From: a virus
Length of the DNA stretch: 64,000 nt
IMG/VR virus record: IMGVR_UViG_3300035698_029839
Coordinates: 1 to 64,000 of that record
Reading direction: 5' to 3' (one strand)
A program made the translations under genes and the position numbers. Of this stretch, positions 19,265 through 27,741 are shown in pieces (the first letter of the stretch is position 1; every line of letters begins with the position of its first letter). The notes below the pieces were generated by a model, which did no database searches, was not told the DNA's origin, and was given only the letters and a program-made list of their open reading frames with translations.

Positions 19265-20212
19265 ATGATTCAAAAAGATGCTAAAGATATTATCAGAGAG
19301 ATAAAAGCAGATATAGATGGTGTAGATCCTAAGGATATACAGTTTAAAGACTTACGTAAAACGAATAGTAAAAATAAGAAAGTAGAAAAAACTAATGAAA
19401 GTGAAAGTAAAAGTGGTATAATAGATAACAGTGAAGGGTTTTCTCTTACCGATGAGGCTGTAAGGTATTGTGATTACAGAGAAATAGCAAAGAGAGGACG
19501 AGCAAAAGAAAAGAATAGTTTGGAAGAGTGGGGTGCTTTTGACTTTTTTAGATTTGTTCATAAATTGTATATTAATAGATATCAGACTGATTGGGATTTG
19601 AACATGGGAGGAAGCAGTCTTGAAATTAATAGAATTAAAGATTTGTTTATCGATGTATTTGGTTATTGTTGTAACTTGATGATACATGATTATATAGTTT
19701 ATTTTTTTGATCATCATATTGATTATTTTATGCATAAAAATGGTTTTTATTTTAGCCAAATGAGGCAGGACTGGATAATTATTAATTTTAAAGAGTCTTA
19801 TAATTTTAGAGAGAGATTTACCAGCTATATGACTCAGAAAAAGCAGAAAAATAAAAAATATAAATTAACTAAGGATGAAATACAAAAATCATATGATATG
19901 GGGGACTCAACCTTGGTTGGGAACTATGGAGTAGTTATTGCTTTGAATTGGTTGCTCAGAATAAAAAAGATTAATAAAAAAGAAGCTACGAAAGCTGTTG
20001 TTGATGCTTGTAGGGATATGTATAAGAAGCATCTGATAGATATTGTACAAAGTGCCACAGAAATATATTCTCCATATCCTGAAAATCTTGCTTTTAAGAG
20101 TCCTCAACTTATTTTTGATAAAATAGACAAAACTATTCAGTTAAATGTAGAGTTTAGGGAAAATAATAAAATGATGTTTTTGCAAAAAGGAGAAAATAAG
20201 AAAGGTGATTAA
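19265..20212 (+). CDS. Hypothetical protein (315 aa)
   Basis: I chose the ATG at 19265 because AGGA lies 7 bases upstream; a TTG at 19259 is too close to it. The N-terminal 75 residues are charged and probably disordered; the rest is helical with aromatic-rich stretches (WGAFDFFRFVHKLYINRYQ). No family recognised. It overlaps the IF-3 gene (TAATG), so the two are translationally coupled. Confidence 0.6.
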   Translation: MIQKDAKDIIREIKADIDGVDPKDIQFKDLRKTNSKNKKVEKTNESESKSGIIDNSEGFSLTDEAVRYCDYREIAKRGRAKEKNSLEEWGAFDFFRFVHKLYINRYQTDWDLNMGGSSLEINRIKDLFIDVFGYCCNLMIHDYIVYFFDHHIDYFMHKNGFYFSQMRQDWIIINFKESYNFRERFTSYMTQKKQKNKKYKLTKDEIQKSYDMGDSTLVGNYGVVIALNWLLRIKKINKKEATKAVVDACRDMYKKHLIDIVQSATEIYSPYPENLAFKSPQLIFDKIDKTIQLNVEFRENNKMMFLQKGENKKGD

Positions 20213-20721
20213 TGGAAAAAAATTATAATATTAATGGTCAAATCAAAGCGGAAATAGTGAATTTGGTTTTTTCTGATGGTGAGATTAAAGAGGCTATTAA
20301 ATTATCTGAGGCGTTAAAGATTGGAGAAGATGAAGGTTTAGATATCGTGGAGGTATCGGAGAAAAGTAAAAATGGTTTTCCAGTTTGTAAGATGATAGAT
20401 TACGGAAAAATGATGTACCATCAGAGTAAGAAAAGAAAAAATAAAAAACAGATACAACATACTAAAGAAATTAAATATAGTTTAAAAATTGCTCCTCATG
20501 ATCTTGAGGTTAAACACAAGCAGATATTGAAGTTTTTAGCAAAAAAATATATAGTAAAATATATTTTAGAGCTTAGTGGCAGAGAAAAAAATATGGTAAC
20601 TGAAGCTGTTGAAAAAATTAATAATAACCTTGAAGAGTTTAAAGATTTGTCAACATGGAAACCTCCTCAGGTCTCTTCAGGTAAAAGAATATTAATATCC
20701 ACAACTATTGTTCCATTATAG
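20212..20721 (+). CDS. infC: Translation initiation factor IF-3
   Basis: The 169-residue protein matches bacterial IF-3 along its full length (about 180 in hosts). The N-domain has INGQIKAEIVNLVFSDG, SEALKIGEDEGLDIVEVSE and the family signature PVCKMIDYGKMMYHQSKK. The C-domain has TKEIKYSLKIAPHDLEVKHK and VKYILELSGREKNMV, ending in a degenerate form of the usual PPKxEGRxMxMxLxP strand (WKPPQVSSGKRILIST). IF-3 acts on the 30S subunit in start-codon and initiator-tRNA selection. Host infC genes usually start with AUU for autocontrol; this copy starts with ATG and GGTG, so it would escape that control. Confidence 0.92.
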   Translation: MEKNYNINGQIKAEIVNLVFSDGEIKEAIKLSEALKIGEDEGLDIVEVSEKSKNGFPVCKMIDYGKMMYHQSKKRKNKKQIQHTKEIKYSLKIAPHDLEVKHKQILKFLAKKYIVKYILELSGREKNMVTEAVEKINNNLEEFKDLSTWKPPQVSSGKRILISTTIVPL

Positions 20722-20723
20722 TA

Positions 20724-20752
20724 TTGAAAAGTGAAAAATAAATTGTTAATTT
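20724..20752 (+). promoter_or_regulatory. AGTGA-class promoter (TTGAAA-N17-TAATTT)
   Basis: TTGAAA 20724-20729, AGTGAAAAA spacer start, TAATTT 20747-20752, then AGAAG. The AAA ATPase ATG at 20782 follows with AAAGGA. Confidence 0.65.
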
Positions 20753-20781
20753 AGAAGAAATATTTTAAAAGGATCAAAAAG

Positions 20782-22440
20782 ATGAAATCAGTTAGTAAAA
20801 AAGTGAGTGAAGCAACATTGGCAGAAATGTGTACCGATAAGTTTAAGGATGATTTTTTCAATATGTTACGTTGTCGTTATCCTTTATTCTACATTACACA
20901 TAATGAAGAAAAAAGATTAACACAATTTTTAACTCATTTTTGTACAGTAAAAGGGTACGAGTGTTTTCTTTGGGACAGTTATAATGGTTTGGTAAGTTTG
21001 GCTAGTGGAGAAGAAGTAGCTGGTACTACCGAAGAGTTGAAGAATAATCCATTAGCTATTCTTGATCATATTATTAGCGAGGGAAGAGCTTTTGAAAAAC
21101 AGAAATCAAGTGTTCAAGAAAAAAAGGAAAAGGGTGTCAACGGAATTATATATGTCCTTTTAGATTATTTTAATTTTATTACCCCGAACCCAGATATTGA
21201 GAGGCGATTTGTAGCAATATCTAATTTGAATTGTATTGTTAGCACTATTTGTACTGGTCCTTATTACCAAGCTACGGATGTGGTTCAGAACATTCTTCCT
21301 ATGATAGAATTTCCTTATGCCAATAAAAAAGAAATTCGTCATGCTTTATATGACGTAGTTAAAGGTGCTGAGAGAAAGATTCCCGACATAGCAAAGAAAA
21401 CTAAGGTAATGGAAGAAGAACTTATTAATGCTGTCACTGGCTTAACATTAATGGAGGCACAAACTGCTTTTTCAAAATCTCTTGTCTCTTTTCATGATTG
21501 GAACATACCTCTTATTCTCGAAGAGAAAAAACAAATTATAAGTAAGGGTGGTCTATTAGAGTATTTTGATAAGCCTGTTTCTATGGAAGATATTGGTGGG
21601 TTAAAGAATTTAACGAAATGGATAAAAGATAGAAAGACATGTTTCTCACAAGAAGCTGAAGATTATGGGTTAAATAAGCCAAGAGGTTTACTTACTATTG
21701 GTATGCCTGGTTGTGGAAAATCGTTGGTTTGCAAGGCTATTAGTAGCGTTTGGAAGATGCCTCTGTTAAGACTTGATTTCGGAAAACTTTTTGGTAGTCT
21801 TGTCGGAGATTCCGAAAAGAATGCCAGAGAAGCAATTAGGCAAGCCGAGGCTATAGCTCCAGCAATTTTATGGATTGACGAAATTGAAAAAGCAATATCG
21901 GGTAATAGTTCAAGTAGTCAGACGGACGGTGGAACTACTAGTCGTGTGCTGAGCACTTTTCTTACATGGATGCAGGAAAAAACTTCTCCTGTTTTTGTTG
22001 TTGCAACAGCTAATGATCATCAGGCTATTCCTCCTGAGTTTTTAAGGGCAGGTCGTTTTGATGAGATATTTTTCGTGGATTTGCCAAATATAGATGAAAG
22101 AGAAGAAATATGTAATGTGCTTCTTAGACTTAGAAATATCGACTCAAAAAAGATGAACACAATACTAATGGCCGAAAAAAGCGAAGGATACAGTGGCGCT
22201 GAAATTGAAAAGGGTATTGATAATGCCATGTTGGTTGGTTTTAAAGATGGTGCTAGACAAATTGATACTGATGATATTGTATTTGCTCTTGGTCAATTTA
22301 AATCTCTTTTCGATATGAGAAAAGCAGATTTTGAAGAACTTATAGAATGGGCTGAAAATAAATGCAGAATGGCCAATGCGGAATCTAAGAATATTGTCAA
22401 TTTAGGACAGCATAGTTCAGCTAAGGATTTAGATTTATAG
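20782..22440 (+). CDS. Ycf46/SpoVK-like AAA ATPase
   Basis: 552 residues. The N-terminal region (LRCRYPLFYITHNEEKRLTQFL) is typical of Ycf46-type proteins. The AAA module has Walker A GMPGCGKSL near 312, Walker B AILWIDEIEKAI, sensor 1 FVVATANDH, and the arginine-finger region EFLRAGRFDEIFFVDLP. It would be a hexameric remodelling ATPase; the target is unknown. It ends AKDLDL, a weak echo of the ILDL tag seen on other proteins. A transposon-like element begins right after its stop. Confidence 0.85.
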   Translation: MKSVSKKVSEATLAEMCTDKFKDDFFNMLRCRYPLFYITHNEEKRLTQFLTHFCTVKGYECFLWDSYNGLVSLASGEEVAGTTEELKNNPLAILDHIISEGRAFEKQKSSVQEKKEKGVNGIIYVLLDYFNFITPNPDIERRFVAISNLNCIVSTICTGPYYQATDVVQNILPMIEFPYANKKEIRHALYDVVKGAERKIPDIAKKTKVMEEELINAVTGLTLMEAQTAFSKSLVSFHDWNIPLILEEKKQIISKGGLLEYFDKPVSMEDIGGLKNLTKWIKDRKTCFSQEAEDYGLNKPRGLLTIGMPGCGKSLVCKAISSVWKMPLLRLDFGKLFGSLVGDSEKNAREAIRQAEAIAPAILWIDEIEKAISGNSSSSQTDGGTTSRVLSTFLTWMQEKTSPVFVVATANDHQAIPPEFLRAGRFDEIFFVDLPNIDEREEICNVLLRLRNIDSKKMNTILMAEKSEGYSGAEIEKGIDNAMLVGFKDGARQIDTDDIVFALGQFKSLFDMRKADFEELIEWAENKCRMANAESKNIVNLGQHSSAKDLDL

Positions 22441-22451
22441 AATGTCAATTA

Positions 22452-22498
22452 CCTCCACCATAAAGGTGGAGGCTTGTAACTATCGTCAGGATGACGAT
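22452..22498. repeat. Left-end hairpins of the tnpB element
   Basis: Two adjacent inverted repeats, 8-base stem with 5-base loop and 6-base stem with 5-base loop. They sit at the 3' side of tnpB, where the guide (reRNA/omega RNA) of TnpB proteins is normally made. Confidence 0.75.
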
Positions 22499-23608
22499 GC
22501 TACAATGGGCTGATTGACCACAACCCTACTTAGGTAAGATATACTATCTAAGTAATTTTGTTTTATGTTAAATGCAGCATTTAGGTCAGCATTTAGTTGA
22601 TAAGAACATTTAGAACACTTAAATTGAGATTGATTTTTACGATTAGAACGAGAAATATGATTACATTTACTACATTTTTGAGAAGTATAACGAGCAGAAA
22701 CGTGTTCTATTTGAATACCTTTTTCTTCTGCTTTGTACTTCAAGAATTGTTCAAATTGGTAAAAATTCCATTTGTGAAGTTCTCTTCTCTGTTTTTTTCT
22801 CAATCTAACGTTCTGACGGATACCTGTCAATTCTTCAAGAATAATAGTGCTTCCTGGATTTGCAGACTTTACGATTTGTTTAGCAGTGCAATGATTTACA
22901 TCTCTACGATAACTGTTAACCTTTTTAGAAAGTTTTTTAAGGTGTCTTTTTGCAGATTTAGTTCCTTTACTTTGCAACTTGCTTTTAATTCTTTCGTACT
23001 TATCTGTTATTCTTTTAATTTCAGAACCACTAAAAAATTGTTTTTCAGATGTTACTGCTATTTTTTTAATACCACGATCTACTCCTACATAAGTATCTGT
23101 TTTAGGAATATCTGTTTTTTCAGTAGAAACTACAATATTAAGAAAAACTGTATGATTTCTAATCATAAGTTCAACAGAACATTTGTTCCAAGTAACATAT
23201 TGTTTAAAATAGTCTGGGACTTGAATAAAATATTTCTTCCTGCCATTGATAGTAAGAAGAGAAATCTTTTCTTTGTCGAACCAGATAGTAATAGTTTTTA
23301 TCGTACCTGATAGAACACTGTTTAGAAACTGGTTGAGTAGCTTTTTTCTTCTTGATTATTTTAGATCTAACAGATTTAAGGGTTTCAGTTGCTTTCGTTC
23401 TAGCAGAGATAGCAAGTTGAGAAGGAAGATTAAATTGTTCTCTAACAGTTTTATAGGTCTTGTGGTGTAGAGATATAGCATTATAATCACTATCTTGCCA
23501 ACCTTGTTGGCATATAAGATTATATGCTTTTGTATATGCTTGAATAGTTGGTAGTATTTCTGTTTCAGGTATATCTAATTTAAGTTTAATTGTACGAGTT
23601 AACTTCAT
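22486..23608 (-). pseudogene. tnpB: tnpB (RuvC-type RNA-guided nuclease), frameshifted
   Basis: Two minus-strand frames together make one TnpB. The N-terminal part (23608 to about 23300) starts MKLTRTIKLKLDI and includes LPSQLAISARTKATETLKS. The C-terminal part (to 22486) carries the RuvC core: YVGVDRGIKKIAV (Asp), STIILEELTGIR (Glu), the zinc finger CSKCNH/CSKCS, and LNADLNAAFNI (last Asp). The frames join if one A is removed from the A5 run at about 23298-23302, giving the continuous TIWFDKEKISLLTI. All catalytic residues remain. It is either a recent pseudogene, a sequencing error in a homopolymer, or a slippage site. Confidence 0.88.
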
Positions 23609-23695
23609 ATATGTATATTATTGGGTTATATGAGAAAATCCTTTAATTATTTTAAAAAATGTTAATTTTAGAAAAAATAAGTTTTGAGATACTTC

Positions 23696-23760
23696 GTCAG
23701 CCTTCGGCTGACTTAATGTCTCATTCCTCCCCTCCCACAAGGGAAGGGGTTTCCTGAGAC
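23696..23760. repeat. Right-end hairpins of the tnpB element
   Basis: GTCAGCC-TTC-GGCTGAC at 23696-23712 followed by a 43-base imperfect hairpin (23718-23760) with 6-base closing arms GTCTCA/TGAGAC. This is the 5' (left-end) side relative to tnpB. It reaches within 8 bases of the next gene's ATG. Confidence 0.75.
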
Positions 23761-23767
23761 AAAGAAT

Positions 23768-24625
23768 ATGAAGAATATAGAAAAACTTAAAAGACAATAT
23801 ATTGGCAATCTGGCTAAGAAAAATGGGAAGAAGATAGATGATTTAACTGATAGGGAATTACGAACACTTTCTCCTCCTGCGGAATTTTGGGCTTATAAAA
23901 ATCTTGTGATTCCAGATGGTTTCGGTGCATACTCTATCTTTGATTTTAATGGTTATGCCATAAATAAAAAAGATAATAGTATAGCTAATACTCTTTCTTC
24001 AGGAGTATCTCTCATAGCTAAGGATAAGATATGTAGATATTGTTGGGGTCTAACATGGGAAGAAATTTCTCGACAACAAGAGAAAGATAAAAATTCTATG
24101 AGACAATATTTTAGAGATCACCAAATAATGATGAAAAGGTATGAGAATGGTGATAATATTGTTATTTTTGGGCAGTCACAAAGGCCTATAGGTAGAACAA
24201 TGTTGGCTTCTATTGTTATGAAGGAAGCTTTGAGATTAAGAGTGTCTGATAAGATTAAAGATCATAGTTACGACTGGGTTGATTTCTCTAAATTATTTGT
24301 GCTTATTGAAAAAGGTACTAGAAAAGATAATAGAGAAGAAGAAGAGACAATGGAATTAACGAATTATAGTACTTGTGATTGGCTTGTAGTCGATAATATT
24401 CAAAAGAAAGCAAGATCTGATAAACAAACAACTTTAATAAGTGATCTTATAGATCCTTTTTTCTTAAACAGATATGAGAGAAAACAGCCTACCATTTTAG
24501 TATTTAAGTTTGATATAAGAGATAAGCATTTTGATATGGAAAAAACTTTTGGGATTGGAATTGGTAGAATACTCGAAAGTAGAAGGACTTTTAAAATACC
24601 TTTAAGTGAGAATTTATTAAGTTAA
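23768..24625 (+). CDS. DnaC-like helicase loader ATPase
   Basis: 285 residues directly before DnaB. A Cys pair (ICRYCWGLTW) precedes the ATPase part. The Walker A region is degenerate: IVIFGQSQRPIGRTMLAS near 135, where the usual G-x-G-K-T is replaced by P-I-G-R-T. Walker B is CDWLVVDNIQKK, and PFFLNRYERKQPTILVFKFD fits the DnaC/IstB sensor region. Loading DnaB on DNA is inferred from position and shape. The ATG has no good ribosome binding site (GAGACAAAGAAT upstream) because the IS element ends just before it. Confidence 0.7.
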   Translation: MKNIEKLKRQYIGNLAKKNGKKIDDLTDRELRTLSPPAEFWAYKNLVIPDGFGAYSIFDFNGYAINKKDNSIANTLSSGVSLIAKDKICRYCWGLTWEEISRQQEKDKNSMRQYFRDHQIMMKRYENGDNIVIFGQSQRPIGRTMLASIVMKEALRLRVSDKIKDHSYDWVDFSKLFVLIEKGTRKDNREEEETMELTNYSTCDWLVVDNIQKKARSDKQTTLISDLIDPFFLNRYERKQPTILVFKFDIRDKHFDMEKTFGIGIGRILESRRTFKIPLSENLLS

Positions 24626-24626
24626 T

Positions 24627-26240
24627 ATGAACGAAATACTTAGCATACAAGAAGAAAGAGAATTAATATATTTATTGCTTCATCATAAGGACGCAATAGA
24701 TCGTTTTCATAATAGTAGTTTGTCATCAAAATTCTTTAGCGAAGAAAATACGCCTGTTGTTTTAGCTATTTTGGAGACACATGATAAGCATGATGTTTTG
24801 CTGACTAGGAAATCTTTTAAAGAACGATTAAAATTTAATACGGTTCCTAAAGAAAGGATTTCTCAAGAATTGGCGTTTAGTTCTTGTTATTCTGCGTCTG
24901 CTAAGATGGCAGATTTGCCAATGTTGATGCAAAAAATTATTGATAATAATGTTCAGAGTTCTATTATTGTTGCTTTAGAAAAATATAGCAAAAATAATAA
25001 GAAAATTGGCAATATCTCTGCGATCAAAGATTTGGTTAATGATTGCGAGGGCATATTAAAAGGATCGAGAGCATCAGAAGGAAAATCTTATTATGATGAT
25101 ATTAGAGAATTATCTAAAACGAGAGTTCAATATATCGAAGATGTTCGTAGTGGTAAGATTAAAGAAGATCCTCTTATTTTAAGTGGCATAAGAGAAATTG
25201 ATCATACTATGGTTACAGGTTTTGCTAAGGGAACTTTAACTTTGATATGTGCTGATGTCGGCGGTTTTAAAAGTTCAATGATGCTTAATATGGGTTTGAA
25301 TGTATGGAGAAGTGGATTTAATGTCCTATTCGTCCCTCTTGAAATGCATAGGGATCAGATGTGGACAAGAGCTTGTGCGAGAGAAGCTAGGATACGTGCT
25401 GAATTGCTTACAAGAAATATTAAAGATATTACTGATGAGCAAATGCAAAAGATAAGACATATGAATGACGAGTGGAATAAAAATCCTGCTTTATTTTATA
25501 TAATGGAAGAACCTGGAAGTACCAGTGTTTTAAATATACAGAGACAGATAGAAAGAAATATAGAACTTATTAAACCTAAACTTGTAGTTATTGATTATGT
25601 TGCTAATTTAGAAGCTCACAAAAATAGATACGGCAGAAATGATCTCGAGATTGGGGACATGTTGAAAACTATGAGGCAAATGGGTAAAAATTTAGATTTT
25701 GCTGTATTATCAGCGGCCCAATTAGGAAGAGAGGCATTAAAAAGAGTTAGAAGTGCAAGTGCTGACAGAGATAAAACTTCTATCAATTCGGAGGATATTA
25801 GAGGGTCTCACGAATATGCAGCCGATGCTGATAATATTTTTGCACAATTGAAACATATACAACAGCCATCAGAGTTGTTAGATATATTTTGTGTTAAATC
25901 TAGAAATGGTCCAACAGTTTTTGAAAATGATAAAGTTAGAGCTACTCTTAATGTCCATCCTGCATATGGTTTGATTTGTAGCCCCATATATGATCAAGAA
26001 GCATCAGGAGATCCAGAGCAAGTTGAAGAAAATGAAAATGTTGTAGCAGATATTACAGATTTGATGGACAAAATGGAAGATGAAGAAGCTATAGGTGCAA
26101 AGGTTTTCGAAGAATCTAATGATATGTATGATGATTATGGTAGTGAGCATGATGAGGGGTATAATGTTGATGATAACAGCGATATAGAAAAAGCTATAGA
26201 TGATAATGAATTAAGCGATAATTGGCAGGACGATTATTAA
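24627..26240 (+). CDS. dnaB: Replicative DNA helicase (DnaB-like)
   Basis: 537 residues. An N-terminal helical domain (EERELIYLLLHHKDAIDRF) is followed by the RecA-like motor: SGIREIDHTMVTGFAKGTL, Walker A CADVGGFKSS, LFVPLEMHRDQMW, Walker B LVVIDYVANLEA, and the switch AVLSAAQLGREALKR. DIRGSHEYAADADNIFAQL is the family motif H4. A long acidic tail ends NWQDDY, similar to the tails of the SSB and other replication proteins nearby. It unwinds DNA at the fork and would work with the loader before it and the split primase after it. Confidence 0.9.
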   Translation: MNEILSIQEERELIYLLLHHKDAIDRFHNSSLSSKFFSEENTPVVLAILETHDKHDVLLTRKSFKERLKFNTVPKERISQELAFSSCYSASAKMADLPMLMQKIIDNNVQSSIIVALEKYSKNNKKIGNISAIKDLVNDCEGILKGSRASEGKSYYDDIRELSKTRVQYIEDVRSGKIKEDPLILSGIREIDHTMVTGFAKGTLTLICADVGGFKSSMMLNMGLNVWRSGFNVLFVPLEMHRDQMWTRACAREARIRAELLTRNIKDITDEQMQKIRHMNDEWNKNPALFYIMEEPGSTSVLNIQRQIERNIELIKPKLVVIDYVANLEAHKNRYGRNDLEIGDMLKTMRQMGKNLDFAVLSAAQLGREALKRVRSASADRDKTSINSEDIRGSHEYAADADNIFAQLKHIQQPSELLDIFCVKSRNGPTVFENDKVRATLNVHPAYGLICSPIYDQEASGDPEQVEENENVVADITDLMDKMEDEEAIGAKVFEESNDMYDDYGSEHDEGYNVDDNSDIEKAIDDNELSDNWQDDY

Positions 26241-26863
26241 TGAATTATTATATTAATAGGATATTGCAAGAAAAGAGTATTACTTCTTATTTGGAAAGTA
26301 GGGGAATATTTCCTCAGAAGAGGACAGGAGATAAAGATATTTATCATTGTCCTATTCATCAAGGTGATAACGATCCATCTTTTGTTGTTTATCCTGTCGG
26401 AACTAAAGGAAGAGATTATCAGACATATTATTGCTTTGGCTGTCATTCTGGAATAACTTTGATTAATTTAAAAAGTGCTTTAGAAAACATATCTATTAAA
26501 GAGGTTGTTAAATATTTTATTAAAGATATAAAGATAGATACTAGAGATGTGGTTCTGTCGATAATAGAAGATGCTAAAAAACAAAAATTGGGAATTGAAG
26601 AGAATAAGGGGATAGAATTTTTATTACTAATGATTAACTCTTCGTGCCGTAGACATATTATGGAGGATTGCGAAGCGAACGAAGAAGAAATAGATTTTTT
26701 TGAGAATTTTTTTAAAAAAATAGATGATATTGCAAGAGCCAGGAATCTTGAATTATTACAACAAGTTTCTTTTATTCTGGACGAAGGGAAAGATAAAAGG
26801 TCTAAGGATTATAAGAAAAAGAAAGAAGAAATGGAAATATCTTCTTTAACTTGGAAAATTTAA
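26240..26863 (+). CDS. dnaG: Primase zinc-binding (CHC2) subunit, half of DnaG
   Basis: The ATG at 26240 overlaps the dnaB stop (TAATG) and follows GGCAGGA. Residues 37-68 form the DnaG zinc finger: CPIH, then QTYYCFGCHSG, with NDPSFVVYP between, followed by helices (INLKSALENISIKEVVKYF). The 207-residue protein has no RNA polymerase or TOPRIM domain. Those are encoded separately at 41420-42127, 14.5 kb away. The zinc domain recognises template trinucleotides in known primases; the two parts presumably assemble in trans. Confidence 0.85.
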   Translation: MNYYINRILQEKSITSYLESRGIFPQKRTGDKDIYHCPIHQGDNDPSFVVYPVGTKGRDYQTYYCFGCHSGITLINLKSALENISIKEVVKYFIKDIKIDTRDVVLSIIEDAKKQKLGIEENKGIEFLLLMINSSCRRHIMEDCEANEEEIDFFENFFKKIDDIARARNLELLQQVSFILDEGKDKRSKDYKKKKEEMEISSLTWKI

Positions 26864-26877
26864 TAGAGAATAAATTT

Positions 26878-27285
26878 ATGATTAATTTTACAGATATAAC
26901 TATTAATGAAGCGGATGGGGTTTTTGCAGATGTAGAGGAAATAATGTTGGCAGAAGTTCCTTCTGTTAAAAATTGGGTTATAAGAAGTTATGTTACAATT
27001 ATTAGTGATAGCGGAGAAGGGACAATGGAGATACAATGTCATGGAGATGGTAATGTTTACATAATAGATTACGACCCGTCAATAGGAGATTTATTTTATA
27101 ATCCTGATATACAAGAGATTTCTATATGGGCTCAGGAAAAAGGGTGGAAAATACCTCAACCTCATCCTGATTTAATTAAATCGAATAAAGAGTTTTGGAA
27201 ATATTTTTATGATACTCTTGTGATAGACTCTGAATATCTCGATAAGTTATATGGGGGTAGACCACAAATAGATGGGAGTAAATAG
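26878..27285 (+). CDS. Hypothetical protein (135 aa)
   Basis: I use the ATG at 26878, which leaves a short gap after the primase gene; a TTG at 26851 would overlap it. The protein looks like a small alpha/beta fold (WVIRSYVTIISDSGEGTMEI, NVYIIDYDPSIGD). No family recognised. GTG of the next gene follows its stop directly. Confidence 0.55.
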   Translation: MINFTDITINEADGVFADVEEIMLAEVPSVKNWVIRSYVTIISDSGEGTMEIQCHGDGNVYIIDYDPSIGDLFYNPDIQEISIWAQEKGWKIPQPHPDLIKSNKEFWKYFYDTLVIDSEYLDKLYGGRPQIDGSK

Positions 27286-27515
27286 TGAATGCAGAAAAAG
27301 CTATAAAAGAAGGATATAAATGTTTTTGTTTACAATGTAACAAGGCTTATAAAAAAACTCCAAGTTATTGGGAGGAAAAAGCCAGTTGCACTGGAGCAGA
27401 GATAGAAATGTGTAGTTGCGGTTCTGATTTGTTTATGTCTTTTGAGCAGTATGTTAAACAACACGAAAAAGAAGATGGGCCTATAGAGAATCGTCTGGAT
27501 ATTTTGGATTTATGA
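27285..27515 (+). CDS. Zinc-ribbon protein with C-terminal ILDL tag (76 aa)
   Basis: GTG start after GGGAG. Cys residues CFCLQC and MCSCGSD form a small zinc ribbon. The protein ends with GPIENRLDILDL, the phage-wide C-terminal tag preceded by an acidic linker (HEKEDG). The next gene overlaps the stop (ATGA). Function unknown. Confidence 0.7.
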   Translation: MNAEKAIKEGYKCFCLQCNKAYKKTPSYWEEKASCTGAEIEMCSCGSDLFMSFEQYVKQHEKEDGPIENRLDILDL

Positions 27516-27739
27516 AAATTATATGTAATAAATGTGAATACGTCATTGATAGAGACGTACATGTGGAAGGAAAATTAGTAGAAGAATATAAGAATGTATT
27601 TGGGACTACATGTCCTAATTGTAAAAATATTATAAGACCATCTAAGAAACCATTTTTTGATGAAGAAAAAGAAATGAAAATGGGAATTTTTAGAGAAGAA
27701 ATGAGAGAAAAACTTAGAAAAAAGATAAAAGGAGAATAA
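27512..27739 (+). CDS. Small zinc-ribbon protein (75 aa)
   Basis: ICNKCEYVI at the N-terminus and TTCPNCKNII in the middle give a CxxC/CxxC zinc ribbon; the C-terminal third is a charged helix (EEMREKLRKKIKGE). Coupled to the preceding tagged gene by an ATGA overlap. Function unknown. Confidence 0.65.
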   Translation: MKIICNKCEYVIDRDVHVEGKLVEEYKNVFGTTCPNCKNIIRPSKKPFFDEEKEMKMGIFREEMREKLRKKIKGE

Positions 27740-27741
27740 TA

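Larger units (their letters stand above)
22441..23767 (+). mobile_element. IS200/IS605-type tnpB-only element
   Basis: The gap between the AAA ATPase and the helicase loader is filled by a minus-strand tnpB flanked by strong hairpins. On the left are CCTCCACC-ATAAA-GGTGGAGG (22452-22472) and ATCGTC-AGGAT-GACGAT (22482-22498). On the right are GTCAGCC-TTC-GGCTGAC (23696-23712) and a long hairpin closed by GTCTCA/TGAGAC (23718-23760) with a CCCCTCCC/GGGAAGGGG inner stem. Such terminal hairpins and a lone tnpB are typical of IS605 relatives. No tnpA is present, so movement would need a transposase in trans. Exact ends are uncertain by a few bases. Confidence 0.8.

Noticed and set aside
19352-19759. 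Minus-strand 135-codon frame (and many similar minus-strand frames)
   Set aside because: It lies over a plus-strand gene with ribosome binding site and coupled neighbours; its translation is Ile/Phe/Tyr-rich, as expected for the antisense of AT-rich coding DNA.
22597-23310. A long plus-strand reading frame antisense to tnpB
   Set aside because: It lies wholly over the minus-strand tnpB, whose RuvC and zinc-finger motifs are convincing; the plus-strand translation is Phe/Ser/Arg-rich and shows no domain.
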